Assembly: GCA_030549495.1 (NCBI GenBank)
Contig: JAUIRK010001060.1
Coordinates: 248,001-312,000 of the forward strand
Direction: 5' to 3'
Source of the DNA: Nectonema munidae
Taxonomy: Eukaryota > Nematomorpha > Nectonematoida > Nectonematidae
DNA length: 64,000 bases
Under the pieces are notes generated by a model. That model saw nothing but the letters and a program-made list of their open reading frames with translations. It searched no databases and had not been told where the DNA came from. Position numbers and translations under genes: made by a program. Positions 1-10,811 of this stretch are shown piece after piece (positions within the stretch are counted from its first letter, which is position 1; every line of letters begins with the position of its first letter).

Positions 1-808
1 CAGACATTAAAAAAAGTTAAACAAATAAGGTCTTTGAGTGCTTCTACTTTCATATACAGAAATTTTAATTCAATCCATTTCTCTAAATACATTTTTTTTA
101 ACGAAAACATTCATTCTCACAACCTGAGAAATAATGACAACATTTTCTTACAGCGTTTCCCCAACATGCCTAGGCGTAATTGTTTTCTTTTCAACTCTAT
201 GGTTACATGGAACACTATTCCACTAAAAATTCGTTATTTAAAAAATATAAAATCATTCAAAAAAAACTACGATCTTTTTTACTTTCTTTTAACATATGGA
301 TTTTTTCTTTCCTACCATAATTTTTATATATATTTTTTTTTAGAATCAAATCTGTATTGTAATTAATCTTTACATAATTATTTTAACGATAATCTCTCTT
401 TTCGCTGCCTTTTTTTGTTTTTATCATTTAGAATTGCCTGCACTATTCTCTCTTCATGAATGATCAAAGCCACTCTCAATCTCCAAAGTTCAACACTTAC
501 TCCTCAGAAAATATAATCAACAACAATATCATAAAATTTTATATATTCATATATTTATTCGATATGTTTTTGTACTTTTCTTACTCTCATCATGGGGTTT
601 TTTTTTAATCTATCATCATTTCATTTCAATTAAATTTGATTCACCATTTATTTTTTTTCATACTGAAGTATTTTAAAAATTCAAACAATAATTCTCATTG
701 TAGTTGGAAAGATGATAGATTTTTTTCCCATTCGAGCCTATAAGCATATGTTTCTGCTCTAAAAAATTTTTCTAATAGACCTAATAAACTTACTTACTTA
801 CTTACTTA
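1..808 (+). mobile_element. LINE 3' end (truncated), with CTTA tail
   Basis: The frame at 34-366 ends like a non-LTR retrotransposon ORF2 C-terminus: a WNTIPLKIR motif followed by a Phe-Lys-rich stretch (KSFKK), matching the usual pattern WNxLPxxhR...FK. It is followed by an AT-rich 3' untranslated region and ends at 783-808 with AATAAA running into CTTA repeats, as LINE 3' tails often do. The reverse transcriptase lies outside the window. The clade (CR1/Jockey/RTE-like) cannot be fixed from the tail alone. Confidence 0.55.
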
Positions 809-1036
809 TATAAAATTCCATTGAAAAAGAAAGCAGACGAATCCTCTTCAAATTGTTGGTCCTCAAAGGGTTAAACCGGGTTTAAGCCGAAATAATCAGA
901 CGATTTTAATAAAAATGCAGATGACTTGTATTTAAATACACACAAAACAGGCAGACAAAAATAACCTCTTAAACTTTTGAGGATCAGAATTTTGAAGACA
1001 AATCGTCTGCTTTATTTTTCAATGCAATTTTATATA
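807..1036. repeat. Foldback (MITE-like) inverted repeat
   Basis: Positions 807-851 and 992-1036 are inverted copies of each other with a few mismatches. Both carry a GCAGACGA / TCGTCTGC core. The similarity continues inward over the TCCTCAAAGGGTTAA-like stretch at 859-874 and its partner near 968-985. A further partial copy of the same motifs follows at 1040-1096. No coding capacity is visible. It sits directly after the LINE tail at 808. Confidence 0.5.
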
Positions 1037-1439
1037 TCTAAAGCAGACGATTTCAATTTTTTGGGACACCAGTATCCCACCGGTCCTCAAAGGGTTAGGT
1101 TTGTTTAAGAATTGTCCTGATTGTAGAATGTAAAACTGTAAATAAACATTTATTGTAGACATAATTTAATTTTCTTATATTATATATATTAGACATAAAT
1201 TATATAATTTTATTGCAGACGAAAATTATAAAAAAACATTATAAAACAAAAAGTTTGTAAATTTAAAAGTAGCTCATTTTTATTCATGATAATTACTCTT
1301 TAACAATTAGTATGATATATTTTTAGTTTTAGTTATGATCAACTATATAATTTTGAGTAAAATCCAAAATCCGGTAAGATAGTTAGGTATTTGAGGGGGG
1401 AGGCGGCAACATGTGCGCCAAGCGAAAAACTGTGGATTA

Positions 1440-1556
1440 TCTATAAATGCAAAGTAAAAGCATTTCATTGAATGGTTGTGATGTTTATAAGTGTCATAAT
1501 TTTGACCTAATTCGTAGAAGAAAACTATACTGAGATCATACTCATAAAACATTTTT
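1440..1556. repeat. 117-bp duplicated segment, copy A
   Basis: This segment is identical, base for base as read by eye, to 6706-6822. No coding frame convinces. The perfect identity implies a recent duplication or a young element copy. Confidence 0.7.
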
Positions 1557-2139
1557 CCTTAAAATCGCCACTGATTGTACCTATCGTGAAAGATTCGAGA
1601 AAATTTAACAAAAGTTCAAACTTACTTTGGATATTAAGACTAACTACATTAAATCCAAGAGATACAAAAGAGTCATCATCCAGAGTTTGAATAAGAATTG
1701 AAATATCTTTCGAGATTTAAAGAAAAAAGCGAGCCGTTTACATCGAATGAGCAAGAAGAAGAATCTATGAAATCAATGCAACAATTATTCCAGCTCTGCA
1801 TAAAATTCCATATTAAGCGAAAGTAACAAATGGGAAGAGGATTAAAATACAATATAACAAATTTTGAGGATGGCCTTCACAATTGTAAATAAAAGACGGA
1901 CTATTTATTACTCTGCAATTTCAAAAGGCCATGCAGCCGCTTCCTTGAAATTACTTAATGAATACTAAGAATAAGGGTATAATTAAATGAAAAGTATATA
2001 CGATGGATAATATGCATGTAACAGTGATAAAACAAGTTGGAATGATATGAATACCAAAGGAAGTAAGATGGAATTTATTATCAAGCTATATAGGAGATCA
2101 TAGGCTTAGAAAAATAGAGGTAGATGTAGAGGTACCCCG
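1557..2139. other. AT-rich sequence, no gene seen
   Basis: No supported exon, RNA gene or element boundary was found here or in 1097-1439. Confidence 0.5.
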
Positions 2140-2267
2140 GGGTGTTTTCATCGAGAAGGCACAATTGCCCCGCTTGTATCGAACTATGGGGAAAGCAGGC
2201 TTGATGGGGAATCGAACCCAAGACCTTGAGTTATCGAATCCAGCATCTAACCAACCCTACTCACGCT
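2140..2267 (-). mobile_element. tRNA-derived SINE, copy 1
   Basis: Read on the minus strand, the segment begins like a tRNA: GTTGGTTAGATGCTGG resembles an A-box region, and GGGTTCGATTCCC is a good B-box/T-arm with a pairing TGGG/CCCA stem. The body then diverges from a tRNA. A second copy lies at 44632-44748 in the same orientation, which argues for a dispersed SINE rather than a tRNA gene. Confidence 0.6.
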
Positions 2268-2985
2268 TGATATAGAAAAATAGCACGAATAACAATGACA
2301 AGTCCGATATTCAATGTAAGTATTCAGATAAAGTGTATTTCTATTCCAAAAGTCGGAACATAAGTCATAATTACAATCAGCCAAAGTAAAATCCAAGATT
2401 TTTCAAAGACATTGGACAAACTTCCATTAAAGAGTTTAAATATAAAGGTTGCTAGATTACTTATAGAGATCATTAACTTTTAATATGTTGAACTCAAGAG
2501 ATAAATTGTTAGTATGATGTACATATAGCTAACGTTATAAATATATCTTACTGCCTTTTTGAGATTTTTCTAAAATTGAAAGATTACTGTATGCCCATAA
2601 TTTTGAACAGTAATTAGTGTAGGGTAAAAAGAAGGAATTATACAACAATTTTTTAACTCGAAGATTATAGCTTATACTATTAACATATGAAATATGCTTT
2701 TTCCAATTCAATTCATTATCTTATATTTGCAATTAAAATAAAAAAGATGGCTCTATTATTTGATTATATTTGTATTAAAAAAAATAAAACAAGCAAATGA
2801 CCGAACTACTGATTTAGAAAGATTTTTTTGACAATCAAATAACTACTGCGACTTTTGGCTTACATCATCAAGTAAGGATAACTTTAAATTTGTCATGGAG
2901 GCTTGTCCCCCTGGGATTTTGTCCTAGAACCGTAAAAGATAGTTTAAACTAACTATCATTGCGAAATATATAACTTAATATATAG
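2268..2985. other. AT-rich sequence, no gene seen
   Basis: Only short frames without recognisable motifs; nothing supported. Confidence 0.5.
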
Positions 2986-3219
2986 ATGCTCATCAACTCT
3001 AGAATTTTACCTGATTTTTCAAAAAGAAGCCAAATATTCCACTCTCAAAAATTTCAGAAATCGTTTTATAAAAAGTCCTATTTAAGAAGGTTTTTCTCTG
3101 AAAGAATGATTAATGGCTGGAATTCACTTCCCGATGATATTGTTAATGCTCCAAACGCATATGATTTTAAGAACAAATTGGATGAATTTTGGAAAGACAT
3201 AATGTTTGAGCTCTGCTAA
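2986..3219 (+). mobile_element. LINE ORF2 C-terminal fragment
   Basis: The frame carries RFFSERMINGWNSLPDD, then NAYDFKNKLDEFW. This is the typical C-terminal tail of CR1/Jockey/RTE-type reverse transcriptase ORFs (R.FF..R....WN.LP..V....S...FK..LD..W). It is 5'-truncated; no RT core precedes it. The 3' limit is unclear. Confidence 0.6.
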
Positions 3220-3923
3220 ACTTTGCATTCTCCCCTTCTTCTTTCCTTTACTCAGATGCGACTGTCGGTATATTTAATAGTTCCCATTTAACCTGGCAAA
3301 CTTACTACAAATTGCAAAACTACATTGAAAATTCAGCATGGAGTACATAAATATCGACATTGGACTTGATTCGAGCAAAAATTTTAAACTTCGAATTTCA
3401 ATTTTCAAATATGGACAAGGCAGGGGTTAAAAACAAAAACATATCAGCAACAGGGCTCCGAAATCTTTATGTTAATATTTCTTTCATTCGTCAACTGTAG
3501 AAAAAACTTTAGAATGTGTTAAGAATTTTAACAAAAAAATTTTAAACTATAAAAATAATTGAGAATATTTAATTTTCATAGATATTATAATTTCAATTTT
3601 CAAAATGAAGATAAATAAATATCTTAGCAACTTTTAAAAAAAATAATTTACTCTATCAAATCGTCCCAATATACAATGAAGAAGCAAATCATATCGCATC
3701 ATTAACAGATGTCGGCATATTCTATCTCTTTAACATTTTATGACTCAATTCTCTAATTGGGATTGGGTACGATTCACCCAACCACAATTAGTCTAAGAAC
3801 AATTGGTCCAATGCGAATCAGTCTAATTAACGAATTCTTCTAAAGCTATTAGGTCTCAAGCTGATTCGTTTGATAGAGGTTGGTTTAAGACGATTAATCT
3901 AAAATTCATGAAAGAAAATAACA
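3220..3923. other. Non-coding AT-rich sequence with dispersed motif
   Basis: No gene. From about 3755 to 3900 the text is rich in ATTGGTCCAAT-like words. Similar GACCAATGGTC words reappear at 4247-4305, so the LINE piece between may have landed in an older repeat. Weak inference. Confidence 0.3.
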
Positions 3924-4234
3924 ATGCGTTCGAAGAAGTCCCCAAATTTTAGAAAAAAAATACTTGAAAACTCATTATATAACACTAAATCTAATATTAG
4001 TCGTAAACATGGCATTATTGGAAATGAATTTGTTGACTCTGGTGCCAAACTTACTCTTCTTTTTCTAAAATCCCACTCTCTTCTTTCAAACAATTTCTTA
4101 ATAGAAAGTCTATTGACATTTGGGTTCAAAAGCTGCTTTTATCCCCACACTCAAACCTTTTTCACTTTACTTCCCCTATAAATTTCTTCAAACAACTTGA
4201 GAAACACAATGGCCTTTCCGTTCCTCCGGGGCTA
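3924..4234 (+). mobile_element. LINE fragment with RNase H motif, copy A
   Basis: The frame reads HGIIGNEFVDSGAK, the classic C-terminal RNase H motif of LINEs that carry this domain (SHxGIxGNExADxxAK). Positions 4015-4234 are about 99% identical (two differences by eye) to 6055-6274, at a fixed offset of 2040 bp. The fragment lacks an RT. Confidence 0.6.
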
Positions 4235-5050
4235 CTAACTCTAACCTTAGGACCAATGGTCTTTTGGTCATTAGACCAAATGGTATTAGACCAATTGGTG
4301 AATAGTGATGTTCCATTTTATGTCATCAATTTGACCAATCATCGTCTTCTGTTTTATTCACAAAGAATAATTCGCTTCGCTCGGACCAAACCCTATTAAC
4401 TATTATCAATTAATCTCTCTTTTTCTACAATTTTGGCAAATGCCGTGATTATATGATAATGTGATTATATGTTGGGTTGCAGTCTGTCCACTGCTGCTAT
4501 TGTAACTAAGATATCTGCTATACCCTCGCTTGACGGACTCAATGCTTTTTTGACGCAGCTAGTAATCAAACGACGATTAGGCGAAAATTTGTATAGAAAA
4601 GTTTACCGAAACTTTTATGTAAACGTTAATGATTACCTCAAAAAACTCATACTGAAAAAATATGGATAAATATATTGAGAAAAAAATTTATTGCCTAAAA
4701 AACCCAAAAATTCACTTAACAAAAAAGTTATAGATGGCGTTAAAATTTCAACAATTAAAACAAACAACTTTTGATTGCAGTTTGCAGACGATTTGTTTGC
4801 ATTTATCACATTTTCTAGAAGTTCTACTTCTTTTAGAAACACCCCACGGAACAAGATGCTCTTTTGGAGGTCGTTGGTTCTGATTCGTTGCGGTTTTCAA
4901 AACCATAGTATGAAAGAATATACTCGATGTCTAAAGGCATTCGGAAAGCATTGCTCTTATCTTCATTGACTCTTCAGCTAAACAGAACGCTAGTTTCTTT
5001 ATGAAACATTTTCTTTCACTGCTTTTTGTGCTAGGGAAGTCATCGGGTGA
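4235..5050. other. Non-coding sequence
   Basis: GACCAATGG-type words at 4247-4305, a CGAGCGAAGCGAA-type motif (minus strand) at about 4368-4382, and the word AGATGGCGTTAA at 4730-4741, also present near the ends of the piggyBac at 25-28 kb. No gene supported. Confidence 0.35.
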
Positions 5051-5056
5051 GTTGAA

Positions 5057-6054
5057 TTATTCAATAATCCAAGAATTCAAAACACGCATGTCAAGGTAGT
5101 TGCAAAAGGCAGTAAATGGCCAACGGCTATTAGGCTTATAAGATCTGTGCGCTTTCAACATCTTATTAGCTACGTCAACCCCTCCTTTATTTTCATTGTA
5201 GCAGAGTAAGCTTTCGGGCTTGGATAAAACATCGCTAGTTTTAATATTTTTGTGCTGCGAAGATAATATGTAAAGCACTTTAAAATTTCGCTTTGCATGT
5301 CTTTTTGGAAAAAGTCGGAATAAATTATACGGCTTTCACATTCAGCTAACTTGAGTAGCTTGAGATAAGGGGGGCGAAACAAATAAGGAACAAACCTTTT
5401 GTTTGACATGACTGTCCCACATAGCGACAGACTTCTTTCACTACACCAAACTGCAAGAGCGTGGCTTGTAAAAAACCTGTCTGTATAGACTCCACATCAT
5501 GCTGGGATATCACTATTTTCAATTAGACGCTTTGAAATGTTTATCCCAGAAAAGTATGTTGAATATTCAAGTCCGCTGACATATATTTCAGGTTTCAAGC
5601 AATAATAAAACTTGGAATCATTGAGATGGTAGAGTTTTATCCCGTAATGCCAGGTTTTTTGGGATCATACACTTTCACAGGGCATCTTCCCCTGAAAGAT
5701 ACTAACTAGTGCTCATCTATTGTAATAGCAGAGTGTGGAGTCCAAAAAAGAGAAAAAATATTATAAAAGTGATCATGCACTTTTCTTATAGGGCTTATTT
5801 TGTCATTTGGCATCCTCTCTTCTTTTTTATCAAAACGTAAAAAAAATATGTATGAGATTGAACATGTCACGTCCCAGGCATGCACGTAAAAAAGGTGTAC
5901 CAGAAGAAGAAAATAGATCGGAAACTTTCACTTTTTGGTCTCCATTTTGCTCTATGATAAGTAGAGAGCAAAAATATGCAAGAAGATGGGCAACCGTAAA
6001 TTTTTTGTAGCAATGGTACAAATGCAAGTATTTCGTGTCCAGGACATTCCAGCA
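5057..6054 (-). pseudogene. piggyBac transposase remnant
   Basis: Minus-strand frames match the complete piggyBac at 25.3-27.4 kb. At 5830-6027 there is a segment with AHLLAYF and a LGRDMFNLIH-like tail. At 5170-5409 there is NKRFVPYLFRP. At 5057-5278 there is LSSQHKN, GGVDVANKMLKAHRSYK (containing the third catalytic Asp, GVD) and RWPFTAFCNYLD. The segments lie in different frames with stops between, so it cannot make a transposase. It is diverged from the 25-kb element and older. It abuts a LINE fragment at a TTAA (6055-6058). No terminal repeats were found. Confidence 0.75.
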
Positions 6055-6706
6055 TTAATGGAAATGAATTTGTTGACTCTGGTGCCAAACTTACTCTTCT
6101 TTTTCTAAAATCCCACTCTCTTCTTTCAAACAATTTCTTAATAGAAAGTCTATTGACATTTGGGTTCAAAAGCTGCTTTTATCCCCACTCTCAAACCTTT
6201 TTCACTTTACTTCCCCTATAAATTTCTTCAAACAACTTGAGAAACACAATGGCCTTTCCGTTCCTCCGGGGCTAATAAGATGGTATGTAGGATCCTGAAC
6301 TGTAGGAAATTTTTACATCTTATACAAAACATTTAATGTGTCCGCATACGAGCTTTTTGTTTGAAAATTTTGCTGTTATTCTATTTAAACATCATGGTAT
6401 CGCTTTTACTTCTCTATATAATCTAATTTTAAAACCTAAACTTTATTCAACTACACATTGTTCATTAAAAAACTTGAAAACTTTCTTAGGTTTTGCCCAC
6501 CCTAATCTTACTCCTTTTTTTTTTTTTAAATTTTACCATTACCTTTTATTACTATGTTTATTATTTTATTTTTATTTATTTATTTATTTTTTTCTTTTAT
6601 ACTTCTATTCTTCTTAACGATTAGCAGACTTTCCTAACTACAATATATTCTAAAAGCATCCTGCCGGCTTTCAAGTCCTCTGCGTCTCGTCAATCAATCA
6701 ATCAAT
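6055..6706 (+). mobile_element. LINE 3' end with RNase H motif, copy B, CAAT tail
   Basis: The first 220 bp repeat 4015-4234. The frame at 6336-6617 reads on like a LINE C-terminus (LKNLKTFLGFAHP, then low-complexity Phe/Leu). The copy ends at about 6690-6706 with repeats of CAAT, a typical short-repeat LINE tail. The 117-bp duplicated segment follows at once. Confidence 0.55.
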
Positions 6707-6822
6707 CTATAAATGCAAAGTAAAAGCATTTCATTGAATGGTTGTGATGTTTATAAGTGTCATAATTTTGACCTAATTCGTAGAAGAAAACTATACTGAG
6801 ATCATACTCATAAAACATTTTT
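6706..6822. repeat. 117-bp duplicated segment, copy B
   Basis: Identical to 1440-1556 (offset 5266). It starts right after the CAAT tail of the LINE, so 3' transduction by a LINE, or an independent young element, are both possible. Confidence 0.7.
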
Positions 6823-7070
6823 ATGAACTTAGATGGCGTTAATCCATTTGAAAAAATTTGGAAAAAAATCGATAAATTAAAATCTTTATCTTGTAATTTT
6901 GGTAAAATTTGTTTCCAGCTATGCTGTTTGATATTATCAACTTTATATAGTAAACTAACTTTGTTTTAAAATTGGACAAAAAAGCACGGAGTCCGTTAAT
7001 GGCGTTAGAAAAAAAATGTCTGTCAAGCGAAGATCCAACTAGCATTTTGATATAGTATTTTTTCATTAAA

Positions 7071-8767
7071 AGTCATATTGCAAGAAGTCTTCTCCATAGA
7101 ATGATCTCATCCACAGAATGATTAGTCCTTGGAACCAGGGGCGTAGCCAGTAGCAGGGGCAGAGCTTTTTTAACTAGATTCCTTCTCCAAAGAACTTATT
7201 TTCTCATGGATACAGAAAATATAGACTTAGATATTCGCTCTTTATAAGATTTATGGCTCTTTTTATCCACTTATGTGTCCATCCTCCCAGTATATATCAA
7301 TCCAATGAATAAAAATGGGAAGATTTTGGTATATACTTGAAAACACGTGATAGATAAAAATGAATTTATTTGAAGTTATCAACAAAAATATTAATTAAAA
7401 GAAACAAATCACATTGATACAGCACATGGCATCTTTGGTAGTGATCAACTTTGAGATATTCAAGCTTACTCCTCCTCTACATTCTAAATAAAAATGGAAT
7501 TATATCGTGGCTTATGATGGAATTTGAGCTAAAATCAAATCATACAACTTCAGTTCCATTTAAACACATTTGGGTATCACTGAAATAAAAGCCATCTCCA
7601 ATTTTACGCGTCTCACTATTCACGATCTTTTCATCTTGCTTTGTACGACAAGCAATGGCACAGCTCGTAGCAAACTCTTAAAGTATATAGTAATCTTAAA
7701 CTACATTTTTACGACATAATTGCGTTAGTCATTTGGGACCAGCAAAAGGACAGGACTCTAGTGATCCGCTTTTACTTCCTTTGAAAGCAAGAATTGATCC
7801 GCATTACAGTTGAGAAAATTTCTAATGTTCTTCATCATGGAATTTAGGTGTCAATTGTGCATTTTATCTCTGGTACAAAGATTAACTCCAATAAATACTA
7901 TTAAATGACCGCTTAGAAAACATACCATGTTAATCGATAGACGTACTGATTTGTGTTATGCCATCAGGTTATTTGTGTTATAGCTCATAAACTCCAAAGA
8001 TCCCACGATCTAGCGTTAGACATTTTACTAGGGTAAAAAAACGTTTAGATTGGCTCCATTGAGCCCTTTGTATTACTAATTAGCCGTCCGTAGGGTCCAA
8101 GGATTTCTTAGCGCTTAAATCAACATTAAATGAAGTTTTAATTTTAATTTCATATATAAAAAGGAAACATCATTATTCGTGTTATTGCTTCAACTCCAAG
8201 AATGATGAATTTGATAATTGTCATTTAAAAATAATGACTTCAATTACTAAACAAACACATATGTTGCCGCTTTTAATAGCATATTTTCCATTATTTGTAA
8301 ATAACTATTTAAAACGTACAAACTAGTAATTTGCATTAACGAAGAAAATAATAAATTAACCAAAAGTTTGGCCAACTAAAACCTCGTTTTTGTTAGATAA
8401 TAATGCTCAAAATCTTGTTCATTGTTTGAATCAGAATTAAAACAAAAGATTCAGAAAAGTTTTTTTATCGAATCGAGATACAATTAGTATTTTTCTGTTT
8501 TAATGTGTAGTACATATATAACCAATAAACTGTTCCCATGCCTAAAGACTTCATCTTCATTGGATCCTGCTTTTATGCGATCAATTTGATAACATCAGTG
8601 ATTAACTTTTTTACTGATGCATGACTTGAGGTTTATAAAATACCATAAAGTTCCAGGCCGTAAAGAAAAATCCTCTTAACCATTGACTGGAGTAATGTGC
8701 CTCAAACATTTTCATCGAGAAGGAAACACTTAAACAGCGGAAACTGAAAAATGCATGTATTATATTT
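7071..8767. other. Non-coding AT-rich sequence
   Basis: No gene supported. At 7136-7152 the words AGGGGCGTAGCCAG occur, similar to words at 53862-53880 (opposite strand); these may be the ends of a dispersed element, but no partner end was located. Confidence 0.35.
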
Positions 8768-8773
8768 TTTATT
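8768..8773 (-). terminator. Polyadenylation signal AATAAA
   Basis: AATAAA on the minus strand, 140 bp after the stop codon of the gene at 8913-10648. Single-motif evidence in an AT-rich genome. Confidence 0.3.
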
Positions 8774-8912
8774 TTGCTTCATCATGGAAATGATATCACA
8801 GAATCTCAACATTTGATATACATAATCCTCTACTCATTCATCTCACAACATCAGATTAATTAACATAAAAAACAGAATAGCAACTGCTTGACATACTATT
8901 AAAATTTCAAAA

Positions 8913-10648
8913 TTAGAAGAAATTTAAAAAGGCGTTTTTACTTTTTTTGAAAATAGCTGAATTTCCTAATTCTTGTTTACAAAGCTCTAATTCTGTATCA
9001 AAGCCAATCGCTTTTTCTTTGCCCTAAAAATAAAAGATATATTATACATAAGTAGTGAAAAATATTGAGACAGAATAGAGCCGTTAAAACAAAATTGATA
9101 CAACTTTTTTTATGCCTAAAACTTAAAGATTTTATATAAGGGAACGTGGTATAATATTGTCATTTTAAATGTACCTCGAATTTGAGCATCATATGAAAAT
9201 TTTGAATTTGGAAACAAAATATTAATCCTATAAATCAAAATTCTGATATTATATATCTACTAATCATTTTTAACTTATTGGTTTATCTCCATCGTTAAAT
9301 TCCTTACTGATATTTCGATACAGAATTAAAATTACTTCTTGATATAAAAAAAAGCGCTAACAACTTAAGCCTTTTACTTCATAAGAATTTAGAAAAATGT
9401 TCAAGTAAAAAGAGCAAGCATCGAAATAAGATTTATTGAAATTAGCTGCATCAAGATTGTACAAACGCAAATGAAAAAATGATTATTTTATCATTTTGAG
9501 CACAGGAATAGGGCAAATTTATCAAAAATTGTTCAAATTTCTTTCACTCTTTTATGAAACAATGAAATAAAAATATTTTTTTACCTCATAAATGCATTTG
9601 TGAAGTCTTTCTGTTTCACCAACACATTCTGAGCTAAAAAAAAAATATATATATAGGAACTTGTTCAATAGCTAATAAAATGACAAAAAGCTTACGTTAA
9701 ACATTTTCGTCTTTGAATTTCATAAGACATCTTATTGTCGTTGTCTTTATTTACTTTGCACTCTCCACCTTCCCAAGGTCCAAATTGCCCTGCTGAGGGG
9801 ACCTCACTTTCATTGGAAGTTAGCCGTTTAAATTGTACACAAATCTAATAATGATCCAACAAAAATCATTAATATTTAAGAATAAAACATGTTTATATAT
9901 TGCATAACATCTGTTAGACATAAATAGATCCTTTTTGTTCAATGAAGTATTAAAAAATTAATTTGAATTATGGTAATCGAATTATCGATTTCGAATTATC
10001 GATAGTCAAGGATATTTGTTTGTTATTAAAAATATTTTGTTTTGGAATTGATTTGATTACCTTATTTAGTTTATAAAAAAAATTTCTTACTGTATAACGG
10101 ACGTCCTTTGCCGAGTCAAAATTTTCATTAGTTTGTTTAAATAATTCTTTCCCCTAGTAGTTTTCAAAAAAAAATAAAGCAATATAATTTATGGAATGAA
10201 ATTCTGTATTACCAAGGAATTCAGATTATTTAATTCTTCAGCGCTCAAATCTTTGTCCTTGAAGCAAATTTTTACATGCACATCAGAAACTAAATTGCAA
10301 AATATTCATTTTAATAGCAATTTTGAGAAAAACAATAAAAATATTTCAAATCAAAACTTTAAAAATATATTTGTCGAACTATAGTAGGCATCTGGCTTAC
10401 CGCTTCTAGAAAATTAGAATCGAACCAATCAGTAAATAATGTTGTGGGCGTAACAATTGGTAAAATTTGCCTATAGGGTAATGTAGTTATACTTTACGCT
10501 TTCTATTCACATTCATTTGATTCGGGAACATTTATTTAAAACTTCTGCGTTTTTCTTAACAAAAAACGTCAATTTATGATCGTTAAGTGTCATTTATAAA
10601 TAATCTTGAGATTAGAATGTAGAAATTATTTTATTACCTGGTTGGCAT
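8913..10648 (-). CDS. Small multi-exon gene, cysteine-containing protein of about 150 residues
   Basis: Six minus-strand exons with GT-AG borders and matching phases: 10648-10638 (ATG), 10470-10401, 10153-10091, 9844-9696, 9633-9585 and 9023-8913 (stop). They sum to 453 nt with no stop. Donors include GTAAGC, GTAAGA and GTAATA. The product has six cysteines; the middle reads FGPWEGGECKVN, then YEIQRRKC, then SECVGETERLHKC. The spacing (W, C, RxxC, CxG, C) resembles a thrombospondin type-1 repeat, but this is inference and only one Trp of the motif is clear. The first exon is the weakest: an upstream in-frame stop makes the ATG possible, but an unseen 5' exon with a signal peptide would fit a secreted protein better. 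An AATAAA signal lies downstream at 8768-8773. I do not recognise the family. Confidence 0.55.
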
Positions 10649-10811
10649 CTTCTAGCGGCTATTTTGGCCTTTGATTGATACCGACCTTCAAAAGTCATTC
10701 TTGTGTTTTTCTCATATTTTTATGCGCTTATCAATTATTATAGATTGATCCACAAATTCTTTATACTACCTGTCATGCCTTTTTGTGAAACTTTTGGAAA
10801 TGAAGATATTA

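Noticed and set aside
2200-2267. Possible functional tRNA gene
   Set aside because: Only the T-arm is convincing; acceptor and anticodon arms do not pair well, and the second copy shares non-tRNA sequence, so a SINE fits better.
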